From the NCBI GenBank assembly GCA_023430315.1, contig JAEZAW010000313.1, positions 1-14,795 of the forward strand: DNA of 14,795 nt. The letters run 5' to 3'. Under the pieces are notes generated by a model. That model had not been told where the DNA came from. It worked only from the letters and a program-made list of their open reading frames with translations, and made no database searches. The number at the start of each line of letters is the position of its first letter. The stretch's first letter is position 1. The DNA is from Pseudomonadota bacterium. GTDB lineage: Bacteria; Pseudomonadota; Alphaproteobacteria; Rhizobiales; Hyphomicrobiaceae. This document shows positions 6,937-13,122 of the stretch, piece after piece. A program made the position numbers and the translations under genes.

Positions 6937-7611
6937 ATGATCGACATGATGACGCCCAAGGGCCGCATCCTCACCGCCGCCTTCGCGCTCGCTGCCGAGC
7001 GATCGTGGAAGGACATTTCGCTCGCCGACATCGCCGACAAAGCGGGTATCCCGCTCGTCGACCTCAAGGCCTCGTTCGACAGCAAGGCCGAGATGCTCGC
7101 GGCCTTCAGCGGCCTCGTCGATGACGAGATGCTGCGTCGCGCGCCGCGCCGTTCACCGGACCAAAGCACGCGCGACGCGCTCTTCGAAGTCATCATGAGC
7201 CGCTTCGATGCGCTCGGTCCTTATCGCGTCGCGCTCAAGTCTATCGCCGGCAGTGGCTTCGCCGATATCGCCCACCTCCGCGCCGTCATGAATTCGCAGC
7301 ACTGGATGCTTGCCGCCGCAGGCGTCAACACGGACGGCCCCGTCGGCGTTGCCCGCGCTGCCGGCCTCGCGACCGTCTACGCGAGCGTATTCCGTACGTG
7401 GCTCGACGACGAGGATCCAGGTTTCGCACGCACCATGGCCGCCCTCGATCGCCGCCTGCGCCGCGGTGAGAGCGCGTTGAACCGCATGGACGAGGTCTGC
7501 ACCGGCGCCCATCGTCTCGCCTCGTCCATCCTGCCGGGCATCTTCGGACGACGGCGCTCAGCACCGCCGCCACCTGAAGCCCCGGCCGCAACGCCGCCAC
7601 CGGGAATCTAA
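6937..7611 (+). CDS. TetR-family transcriptional regulator
   Basis: A 224-residue protein with a TetR-type N-terminal helix-turn-helix: GRILTAAFALAAERSWKDIS near 9-28, then LADIADKAGIP (29-39) and LKASFDSKAEMLAAF (43-57). This matches the usual helix, turn and recognition-helix layout, although the recognition part is less typical than the common LYxHFxxKexL pattern. The remaining region is helical and would hold the ligand or dimer domain. The tail from about 203 is Arg/Pro/Ala rich (RRRSAPPPPEAPAATPPPG) and probably disordered. The ATG at 6937 has GAGGTGATCG directly upstream. A second ATG 9 bp later is possible. It lies 62 bp after proC. COQ9-like proteins share part of this fold, so a non-DNA-binding role is not excluded. 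Confidence 0.8.
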   Translation: MIDMMTPKGRILTAAFALAAERSWKDISLADIADKAGIPLVDLKASFDSKAEMLAAFSGLVDDEMLRRAPRRSPDQSTRDALFEVIMSRFDALGPYRVALKSIAGSGFADIAHLRAVMNSQHWMLAAAGVNTDGPVGVARAAGLATVYASVFRTWLDDEDPGFARTMAALDRRLRRGESALNRMDEVCTGAHRLASSILPGIFGRRRSAPPPPEAPAATPPPGI

Positions 7612-7618
7612 ATTTAAG

Positions 7619-7772
7619 AAAGACGGGGGTTCGGGGGTGTCCCCCGATCGGGGTGCGGGGTCATGCCTAAGGCATGCCAGAGGCATGCGGTCCCGCTCGC
7701 GCCTGTGGCGCGACGAGGGCCAGCCCTAGCGCTCCCGCCGGGAGGGACACCCTCCCGGACCCACCCGCCTTT
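7619..7772. repeat. Hairpin-rich intergenic element with imperfect terminal inverted repeats
   Basis: This 154-bp element fills nearly all of the gap between the convergent stops at 7611 and 7779. Its ends are related: the left reads AAAGACGGGGGTTCGGGGGT and the right, on the other strand, AAAGGCGGGTGGGTCCGGGA, and both continue into GGTGTCCC. Internal hairpins are 7631-7647 (7-bp stem, loop TGT), 7697-7713 (7-bp stem, loop TGT), 7716-7727 (AGGGC-CA-GCCCT) and 7738-7758 (9-bp stem, loop ACA). Between them, at 7662-7687, CATGCC and GGCATG arms alternate. It could act as a bidirectional terminator, or be a mobile or repeated extragenic element of REP or MITE type. I see no clear target duplication. 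Only one copy lies in the window. Confidence 0.7.
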
Positions 7773-7778
7773 ATGGAC

Positions 7779-8531
7779 TCAAACCACCCGCTCGACAGCA
7801 ATGCCGCGGCAATCCATCTCGTATTCGAGATCGATGACGGGCGGGCGCGCGAAGTGCCACGTAAGCCCGTAGCGGGCCGCGCCGCGCCGTACGATCTCAG
7901 TCGCGAGGAAAGGATGCGGATCGTGCACGGTGTAGAGCTGCGAGGCTGTCGTCTGCGCCCAGGCAAAGCCGAGGAGGCCCATACGCCGCTCCATTTCGCC
8001 GAGCACGTAGCGGGCCTTCTCCGTCAGCCCCGCCACTGAGACATCGCCGAGGCGCACGGTGTGATCGCGGTAGTTGGTCTTGCCCTCGACGGCCTCGCCG
8101 CTTCCCGCCACGTGGAAGGACGGCGCCGCGCCCGCATCGGGAACGGTGTAGACGAATGCGTGGAAGGAAGGGCCAGCAGGCTTCTCGATCTCCGGGCAGA
8201 CATTGGAGCGCGCGACCGGGTTCGTGCGCGTCGCTGCGTCGAAGATGCCCCACTCGGCGAGCGTGCCGACATAGATCTCGTTGAAAGCGCGGAAGCCCTG
8301 CTCGGTGAAGGGCGCAGGCGAGCGCAGCTCGCAGGCGGCGAAGGATGTGAGCGGTCGGCCTGCACCGCGGATGATTTCGGCGACGCGCGTGAAGCCTTCC
8401 TTGAGCGGCACGGGGTTCCTGAACATGACGCGCTCGAGGTGGTAGCCCGGCTCCGCCGCGACGCCGCCCGAGTACTGGAACACGGCGGGGATGTAGCGAT
8501 AGTTGCCGGGACCGAAGGTGGCGGTGCCCAT
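7779..8531 (-). CDS. Tandem RidA-like protein, possible aminomuconate-type deaminase
   Basis: A 250-residue protein that I read as two RidA/YjgF-like halves. In the first, FQYSGG (about 18-23), EGFTRVAEIIRGAGRPLTSF, then GFRAFNEIY and a PVARSNV segment follow the RidA order. In the second, FHVAGSG, KARYVLGEMERRMGLLGFAW, LYTVHDPHPF and PPVIDLEYEMDCRG repeat it. RidA-family enzymes deaminate imines and enamines, and some act on 2-aminomuconate. The architecture recalls the CnbZ-type 2-amino-5-chloromuconate deaminase, from memory and unverified. The hydratase gene 45 bp upstream on the same strand fits an aminomuconate to oxopentenoate route. The ATG at 8531 has AGGAGA about 8 nt upstream. It could equally be a non-catalytic or differently specific RidA-like protein. 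Confidence 0.62.
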   Translation of the reverse strand: MGTATFGPGNYRYIPAVFQYSGGVAAEPGYHLERVMFRNPVPLKEGFTRVAEIIRGAGRPLTSFAACELRSPAPFTEQGFRAFNEIYVGTLAEWGIFDAATRTNPVARSNVCPEIEKPAGPSFHAFVYTVPDAGAAPSFHVAGSGEAVEGKTNYRDHTVRLGDVSVAGLTEKARYVLGEMERRMGLLGFAWAQTTASQLYTVHDPHPFLATEIVRRGAARYGLTWHFARPPVIDLEYEMDCRGIAVERVV

Positions 8532-8576
8532 CGTGGGTCTCCTCTCAGATATTCGTTGATCCGTGTTGCGCGCCCG

Positions 8577-9335
8577 TCAGGGCACGAATTGCATCTCCGC
8601 GGCGCCGAGCCCTTCGAAGCTCACGCCGCAGGTGTCACCGGGTTTGATGTAGCGCAGGCCTGTATATGAGCCGCACGTAGCGAACTGGCCTGCTTTCACG
8701 CCGACGCCGACACGCAGCATTTCGACGAGCGCGACCGCGACGGTCAGCGGATCGCCGATCGGATGACCACCGGCTTGCTCCACCACGGTTTCGCCGTTGA
8801 CGGTCAGGCGCACTTTGATTCGACCGAGGTCGAGACCTCGCCAGTCGGCGATCACTCGGCCGTAGACGAAGCCACCATTACTGATGGCATCCGCGAGTCG
8901 ATCATTCGCCGTCATGGCCGTCGGATCGGCGAAACGGCTGCTCACGACCTCGATGGCGGCGCAGGCATCGACAGCGGCAGCCACTTCTTCGCGCGTGTAG
9001 GCGGTCGCGCGCGGCGGGAGGTCATGGCGGAAGCGGAAGGCAACTTCGCCCTCGACACCGCACTGCGGGGCTTCCGCGGTCGGCACGCGTCCCGGCGAAG
9101 TCCGGACGAGGGAAGCATAGATCGGCGCGCGTAGTCCCGGGCTGCCTGCAGTTGGCGCGTTAGCTTTGTATGCCAGAACGTCGACGCCCAGTGCGGCGGT
9201 CACGGCATCCTGGATGGCATGAGCCTCATCCACGCTCTGCGGGCGGCAGGCCTCGGGCAAGCCATCAATGCGCTTCTGCGCCCTCCTCGCGGCGGCGAGC
9301 AGAGAGGCTGCCTCTGCGATGCGCTTCGGATCCAT
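8577..9335 (-). CDS. 2-keto-4-pentenoate hydratase family protein (MhpD/FAH superfamily)
   Basis: A 252-residue member of the fumarylacetoacetate hydrolase fold superfamily, closest by pattern to 2-hydroxypenta-2,4-dienoate (2-keto-4-pentenoate) hydratases and 4-oxalocrotonate decarboxylases. These act late in meta-cleavage of aromatic compounds and need a divalent metal. Likely metal ligands are E95 and E97 in GVEGEVAFRF (93-102) and E129 in AAIEVVSSRF (126-135). ADAISNGGFVYG (148-159) and GGHPIGDPL (189-197) match family blocks. Whether it is hydratase or decarboxylase cannot be decided by eye. The ATG at 9335 has GGGAG about 7 nt upstream. It is the first gene of a two-gene unit with the RidA-like gene. 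No other catabolic genes are present in the window. Confidence 0.85.
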   Translation of the reverse strand: MDPKRIAEAASLLAAARRAQKRIDGLPEACRPQSVDEAHAIQDAVTAALGVDVLAYKANAPTAGSPGLRAPIYASLVRTSPGRVPTAEAPQCGVEGEVAFRFRHDLPPRATAYTREEVAAAVDACAAIEVVSSRFADPTAMTANDRLADAISNGGFVYGRVIADWRGLDLGRIKVRLTVNGETVVEQAGGHPIGDPLTVAVALVEMLRVGVGVKAGQFATCGSYTGLRYIKPGDTCGVSFEGLGAAEMQFVP

Positions 9336-9420
9336 GGGCGTCTCCCTTGCTATCTGATGTTTGGAGCATCGTAGGACAAATCCGACTTCGGCACAGCAAG
9401 AGGAATTGAGATCGAGACGC

Positions 9421-9456
9421 GCAAAACAAAACGGCCCGGACGCGGGTCCGGGCCGT
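9421..9456 (-). terminator. Intrinsic terminator of tsf
   Basis: The 10-bp stem ACGGCCCGGA/TCCGGGCCGT (9431-9440 and 9447-9456) has a 6-nt loop. On the minus strand it is followed by TTTTGTTTTGC. It starts 22 bp past the tsf stop. This is the clearest terminator in the window and separates tsf from the hydratase unit. Confidence 0.88.
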
Positions 9457-9478
9457 CTGCTGAATGATGGTCGTCGGA

Positions 9479-10417
9479 TCAGGACTTCGAGAGAGCCGCG
9501 ACTTCCGCCGCGAAGTCCGTCGTCTTCTTCTCGATGCCTTCGCCGAGCGCGTAGCGGACGAAACCCTCGACCTTGATCGGGCCACCGACCGCCTTCTCCT
9601 CGCCCTTGAGGTACTGGGCGACGGTGATCTTGCCGTCGCCGCCGGGCCCCATGAAAACCTGCTCGGTCAGCACGACCTGGCCGAAGAACTCCTTACGCAA
9701 GCGACCCTCGACCATCTTGTCGACGATCTCCTTGGGCTTGCCGGTCGCCAGAGCCTGCTCGGAGTAGACCGAGCGCTCGCGATCGATGAGCGCCTTGTCG
9801 AGCGAGTCGATGGTCGCCGCCTGCGGGTTGGCCGCCGCAACGTGCAGCGCGACCTGACGGCCGATCTCGGCGAGCTTGGCCTTGTCGCCGCTGGAGCTCA
9901 GCGCGACGAGCACACCGATGCGGCCGACGTTGTCGGCGACGCGGTTGTGGATGTAGCTCGCAACCGCACCATTCGGCGCCGAGAGCGACGCCGTACGGCG
10001 CACGCTCATGTTCTCGCCGATCGTCGCGATCATCTCCTTGACGTGATCCTCGACCGAGTGGTCCTTGCCGGAATACGGCGCCGCGAGCAGCTTCTCGACG
10101 CTGCCGCCGAGATCGAGCGCGATGTAGGCGATCTGGCGCACCATGGCCTGGAAGGTTTCGTTGCGGGCGACGAAGTCGGTCTCGGAATTAACCTCGATGA
10201 GCGCACCCTTCGTGCCCTCAACGGCAACGCCGATGAGGCCGTCCGCGGCGATACGGTCAGCCTTCTTGGCGGCCTTGGAGAGACCCTTCTTGCGCAGCCA
10301 ATCGATCGCCTGCTCGATGTCGCCGCCGGTTTCGGTCAGCGCCGCTTTGCAGTCCATCATGCCTGCGCCGGTCTTGTCGCGCAGCTCCTTGACCATGCTG
10401 GCGGTTACGTTTGCCAT
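9479..10417 (-). CDS. tsf: Translation elongation factor Ts
   Basis: EF-Ts exchanges GDP for GTP on EF-Tu in the cytoplasm. From the ATG at 10417 it has 312 residues, normal for alphaproteobacteria. The N-terminal UBA-like domain includes VKELRDKTGAGMMDCKAAL (9-27) and the next region GGDIEQAIDWLRKKG (31-45). The conserved EF-Tu contact motif TDFVARNETF lies at 80-89. The frame runs upstream to 10483, but the extension lacks family sequence, and AGGACAG sits about 6 nt before 10417. It follows rpsB by 165 bp with terminator-like hairpins between them. It ends at a strong terminator and is not followed by pyrH and frr, which is the usual order in this class. Confidence 0.97.
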   Translation of the reverse strand: MANVTASMVKELRDKTGAGMMDCKAALTETGGDIEQAIDWLRKKGLSKAAKKADRIAADGLIGVAVEGTKGALIEVNSETDFVARNETFQAMVRQIAYIALDLGGSVEKLLAAPYSGKDHSVEDHVKEMIATIGENMSVRRTASLSAPNGAVASYIHNRVADNVGRIGVLVALSSSGDKAKLAEIGRQVALHVAAANPQAATIDSLDKALIDRERSVYSEQALATGKPKEIVDKMVEGRLRKEFFGQVVLTEQVFMGPGGDGKITVAQYLKGEEKAVGGPIKVEGFVRYALGEGIEKKTTDFAAEVAALSKS

Positions 10418-10439
10418 TGGCTGTCCTGTCTTGGTTCGG

Positions 10440-10467
10440 GCAGCGCGGGCGGAAAGCCCGAGGCTGC
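10440..10467 (-). promoter_or_regulatory. Leader hairpin just upstream of tsf
   Basis: A two-part stem: outer GCAGC/GCTGC (10440-10444, 10463-10467) and inner CGGGC/GCCCG (10446-10450, 10456-10460) around a 5-nt loop. It ends 22 nt before the tsf start codon, close enough to affect ribosome loading. Its role is inferred from position only. Confidence 0.4.
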
Positions 10468-10470
10468 TGC

Positions 10471-10514
10471 ATAAAATGCGCACGCCGCTCTAGTGTGATG
10501 ATCGAGCGGCGTGC
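10471..10514 (-). terminator. Terminator-like hairpin between rpsB and tsf
   Basis: The 11-bp perfect stem GCACGCCGCTC/GAGCGGCGTGC (10480-10490 and 10504-10514) has a 13-nt loop. On the minus strand it is followed by GCATTTTAT, a short U tract. It lies inside the rpsB-tsf unit, 62 bp upstream of tsf, so it probably acts as a partial terminator or mRNA processing/stability site that sets the S2 to EF-Ts ratio. Partial terminators at this place are known in E. coli. Confidence 0.6.
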
Positions 10515-10582
10515 CTTCTGTCGTCTATATAGTCAACCCATCGCACAACGACGACGGGGTGAACGGCGGCCGACCGTCAGCG

Positions 10583-11578
10583 TCAGGCGGCCGCTTCGTC
10601 GACGAACTTCTTGGCTTGGGCCACCCAGTTGTCGCGGGTGACGCGGCCATTGAGCTTGAGCGCGGCATCGAGCGCTGCGGTGCCGTTCGCATCGAGATCC
10701 GACAGCTGCCAGAAGTGATAGACGCCGAGATCGTTGAGGCTCTGCTCGAGCTTCGGGCTGATCCCGCTGATGCGCTTGAGATCGTCCGCCTCGCCGCGCG
10801 GCGCGTCGATGCCGACGAATGCCGGCGTGTCGGGCAGCTCCTCCTCGGGCGGTGCTTCGGATGCGCCGATGTCGACGCCCGCCGAGCTCTGGCCACGGCC
10901 GAGGCCGTCGATGGCGGCGCGCGCGATGAGATCGCAGTACAGCGTGATCGCGCGGCCGGCGTCATCATTGCCGGGAACCGGGAAATCGATGCCGTCAGGA
11001 TCGCAGTTCGTATCAACGACCGCGACGATCGGGATCTTGAGCTTCTGAGCTTCCTTGATCGCGATGTCTTCCTTGTTCGTGTCGATCACGAACAGGAGGT
11101 CCGGAAGGCCACCCATGTCGCGGATACCGCCGAGACCCTGGTTGAGCTTGTCGCGCTCGCGCGTCAGGTTGAGCAGCTCCTTCTTGGTGCGCCCGTGGGT
11201 GTCGCCACCGAGCATGTCGTCGAGCTGACGCAGGCGCCGGATAGACTGCGAGATCGTCTTCCAGTTGGTCAGCGTGCCGCCGAGCCAACGGTGATTGATG
11301 TAGTACTGGGCCGAGCGCTTGGCCGCATCGGCAACGGCCTCGCCGGCCTGCCGCTTGGTGCCGACGAAGAGCACGCGGCCGCCCTTGGCGACGACGTCGC
11401 TCACGGCAACCAGCGCCTGATGCAGCAGAGGTACGGTCTGCGCGAGGTCGACGATATGGATGTTATTGCGGGCGCCGAAGATGAAGGGCGCCATTTTCGG
11501 GTTCCAGCGGTGGCTCTGGTGGCCGAAGTGCACGCCAGCTTCCAGAAGCTGACGCATATTGAATGCAGGCAGGGCCAT
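10583..11578 (-). CDS. rpsB: Small ribosomal subunit protein S2 with C-terminal helix-hairpin-helix-like extension
   Basis: S2 binds the head-body junction of the 30S subunit. From the ATG at 11578 it has 331 residues against about 240-260 in most bacteria. The S2 core covers about 1-226, with AGVHFGHQSHRWNPKMAPFI (14-33), FVGTKRQA (71-78), NHRWLGGTLTNW (95-106) and DTNCDPDGIDFPVPGNDDA (189-207). A Glu/Pro-rich acidic linker follows to about 264. Residues 265-328 have the pattern DDLKRISGISPKLEQSLNDL...YHFWQLS, like H3TH/helix-hairpin-helix domains found in some other extended proteins. I recall S2 proteins of about this length in Bradyrhizobium and Rhodopseudomonas. The frame runs upstream to 11863, but MALPAFNMRQLLEAG at 11578 is the family start. 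Confidence 0.97.
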   Translation of the reverse strand: MALPAFNMRQLLEAGVHFGHQSHRWNPKMAPFIFGARNNIHIVDLAQTVPLLHQALVAVSDVVAKGGRVLFVGTKRQAGEAVADAAKRSAQYYINHRWLGGTLTNWKTISQSIRRLRQLDDMLGGDTHGRTKKELLNLTRERDKLNQGLGGIRDMGGLPDLLFVIDTNKEDIAIKEAQKLKIPIVAVVDTNCDPDGIDFPVPGNDDAGRAITLYCDLIARAAIDGLGRGQSSAGVDIGASEAPPEEELPDTPAFVGIDAPRGEADDLKRISGISPKLEQSLNDLGVYHFWQLSDLDANGTAALDAALKLNGRVTRDNWVAQAKKFVDEAAA

Positions 11579-11653
11579 GCGACGTGTCTTCCTGTTTTCC
11601 GGTTGATCCTCCGCCCACCCGAGAAGGCCCTGCTTGCGCCGTATTGGACAAGC

Positions 11654-11686
11654 AAAAAGCCCACCGGAGCGTCGACCTGGGCTTTT
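11654..11686 (-). terminator. Terminator-like hairpin in the rpsB leader
   Basis: The 9-bp stem AAAAGCCCA/TGGGCTTTT (11655-11663 and 11678-11686) has a 14-nt loop and is followed on the minus strand by a run ending TTTTTGC. It lies 76 bp upstream of the rpsB start and downstream of the candidate promoter, so it would be in the leader and could act as an attenuator. If the true promoter is nearer rpsB, it would instead end an upstream transcript, but no minus-strand gene is seen there. Confidence 0.62.
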
Positions 11687-11722
11687 GATCAGGTGCGGCG
11701 CGGTAGGTGTGCGTGTGAGATG

Positions 11723-11762
11723 GCGGCTGTTTAGCCGCAGTGAGGGCTCTTGGCAAGCCCTC
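11723..11762 (-). promoter_or_regulatory. Candidate rpsB promoter overlapped by two inverted repeats
   Basis: On the minus strand TTGCCA (11756-11751) and TAAACA (11733-11728) lie 17 bp apart, predicting a start near 11721 and a leader of about 143 nt. Two inverted repeats cover it: GCGGCT-GTTT-AGCCGC at 11723-11738 over the -10, and GAGGGCT-N7-AGCCCTC at 11742-11762 over the -35. They may be operators, or in RNA read from further upstream, hairpins. The rest of the 334-bp gap to gntR (11763-11912) shows no gene. Confidence 0.5.
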
Positions 11763-11912
11763 CCGTCCCGAGGCCCTATTCCTCTCGAGACGCCAAGGGC
11801 TGACCTAAAAGCAGGCATTTTTCCCGCGTGACTCCAAACCAGTCTTTGAATAGAGAAACGCAAACGCTACCAGAGGCTTCCCCCCGGGTCGCAGAAAATT
11901 CGGAACTTGAGC

Positions 11913-12572
11913 ATGGACCCGACCGTCAAAACGACGACGCTGACGGACCTCGCCCATGCGCGGCTCGAGGAGATGATCTCGACGCTGCTGCTGGCTCCTG
12001 GCGAGTTCCTGTCGGAGCAGGTTTTGGCCGAGACCGGCGGTCTCGGCCGCACGCCCATCCGCGAAGCGCTCCAGCGCCTCTCGCGCGAAGGTTTGGTTAC
12101 TATTCTGCCGCGGCGCGGCGTTCAGGTCACGCCGATCGATGCAGCCGAGCAGCTTCTCGTGATCGAGGTGCGCCGCGAGCTCGAGCGCCTGATCAGCCGC
12201 AATGCGGCGGCGCGGGCGACCAAAGAACAGCGCGCCGCTTTCTCAGCCATTGCGGATGGCCTCGACCGGGCGGGCCGCGGGAGCGATGCCCTGGAGTTTC
12301 TCCGTCTCGATCGTGAGATGAACCTCCTCATGCTCGAGGCGGCGCACAATGCATTTGCCGTGCGCACCATGCAGCTCCTCGCGGGGCTGTCGCGACGCTA
12401 CTGGTACCAGAACCACCGCGATACGGCCGACCTGCCGCTCAGCGCGCGTCTTCACGCGGCGCAAGCCCGTGCGGTTGCATCGGGCGATCCGGAAGCCGCC
12501 GCTGCCGCGTCGGACGCGCTTATGGACTACGTCGCCGCGTTCACGAAAGCCGCGCAGCCGCGCGAAACCTAG
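11913..12572 (+). CDS. GntR-family transcriptional regulator, FadR/FCD subfamily
   Basis: A 219-residue regulator. The N-terminal winged helix runs to about residue 75, with LAHARLEEMI near 13-22, the signature GRTPIREALQRLSREGLV (45-62) and the wing PRRGVQVTP (66-74). The C-terminal part (about 80-210) is the helical FCD ligand domain. The usual D-x3-H metal site appears as D133-REM-N137, so the first histidine seems lost, while H181 remains. Ligand binding may therefore differ from metal-dependent members. I chose the ATG at 11913. A TTG 6 bp upstream also opens the frame, and GGAA lies about 7 nt before the ATG. It is divergent from rpsB and convergent with an unknown gene whose stop codon shares its CTAG. 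The ligand and target genes are not evident. Confidence 0.9.
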   Translation: MDPTVKTTTLTDLAHARLEEMISTLLLAPGEFLSEQVLAETGGLGRTPIREALQRLSREGLVTILPRRGVQVTPIDAAEQLLVIEVRRELERLISRNAAARATKEQRAAFSAIADGLDRAGRGSDALEFLRLDREMNLLMLEAAHNAFAVRTMQLLAGLSRRYWYQNHRDTADLPLSARLHAAQARAVASGDPEAAAAASDALMDYVAAFTKAAQPRET

Positions 12573-12931
12573 GCCGCTATCGAGCGCATTCGCTCGATCA
12601 TCTCGACGCGCGTGACCTCGTCATAGATTGAGATGATCTCGAGCAGGACGTCGTCGATATCCTCGTCCGACATGGCATTGATGGTCGAGAATACGGCCGC
12701 GCGCGTCGGCGCATTGTGCGTGCCCTGCAGCCGCCGCACGAGACGCGCGATCCATGCGCGGAGGTCACGGTCATCGAGCTGACTGCCGAGATCGGCCACG
12801 ATCAAAAGCTGCCGTTCGGCAACCGCCAGAAGGCGCTGGCGCGGCGTTGCGCACCGTGTGGCAAGCTCGAGCACAGCCTCATGAAGCTGCTCCCAGCACG
12901 CCACGATTGCCCCTGGTCCATCAATACCCAT
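12569..12931 (-). CDS. Hypothetical protein of 120 residues
   Basis: I do not recognise this protein. From the ATG at 12931 it has 120 residues and reads as a mostly helical, soluble, acidic protein with no signal peptide or membrane segment. Landmarks are CWEQLHEAVLELATRC (12-27), RQRLLAVAERQLLIVADLG (31-49), then DDRDLRAWIARLVRRLQG (53-70) and a C-terminal SDEDIDDVLLEIISIYDEV (88-106). Amphipathic heptad-like spacing suggests a helical bundle or a dimer. Residue composition is that of a real gene, not an antisense shadow. The frame runs upstream to 13225, but that extension reads antisense to the ligase gene. AGGAAGGG lies about 11 nt before the ATG. Its stop overlaps the gntR stop by 3 bp on the opposite strand. 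Confidence 0.7.
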   Translation of the reverse strand: MGIDGPGAIVACWEQLHEAVLELATRCATPRQRLLAVAERQLLIVADLGSQLDDRDLRAWIARLVRRLQGTHNAPTRAAVFSTINAMSDEDIDDVLLEIISIYDEVTRVEMIERMRSIAA

Positions 12932-13036
12932 GTACGAGCAATCCCTTCCTCGGACGGTGCGCGTGGACCCCGCCAAATTGATATTCGCCTCGACCGAAGG
13001 CGCTTGGAATATTTCTAAAATCGAAACAGAGTTGCG

Positions 13037-13053
13037 AGAACAGTCGACGTTCT
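13037..13053. promoter_or_regulatory. Inverted repeat upstream of the hypothetical gene
   Basis: AGAAC-N7-GTTCT with GTCGAC in the centre, about 106 bp upstream of the start at 12931. The 191-bp gap to the ligase stop is AT-rich here, as promoters are, and this may be an operator. A weak minus-strand -35/-10 pair (TTCTCG and TAGAAA, 17 bp apart) partly overlaps it. Confidence 0.25.
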
Positions 13054-13056
13054 TTC

Positions 13057-13073
13057 TGCTTTTCGTAAAAGCA
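13057..13073. other. AT-rich hairpin after the acyl-CoA ligase gene
   Basis: TGCTTTT-CGT-AAAAGCA is a perfect 7-bp stem with a 3-nt loop, 50 bp past the ligase stop. On the minus strand no U tract follows, so it is a poor intrinsic terminator for the ligase gene, although on the plus strand TATTTTCC follows. Its role is open. Confidence 0.35.
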
Positions 13074-13122
13074 TATTTTCCAGGACGGCGCAGGCGGCGG
13101 GAACCGGACCGAGATATGGCGG

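Noticed and set aside
7662..7687. CRISPR-like or direct-repeat array
   Set aside because: The repeat units are 6 bp with 3-5 bp between, far too short, and they form hairpins within a larger structured element.
9464..10474. Plus-strand frame of 336 codons opposite tsf
   Set aside because: Antisense to a fully recognisable EF-Ts gene; low-complexity Asp/Arg/Leu composition.
10511..11734. Plus-strand frame of 407 codons opposite rpsB
   Set aside because: Antisense shadow of S2 with no recognisable domain.
13037..13053. LexA (SOS) box
   Set aside because: The site is GAAC-N7-GTTC, inverted, whereas the alphaproteobacterial LexA box is a direct GTTC-N7-GTTC and other SOS boxes have different spacing.
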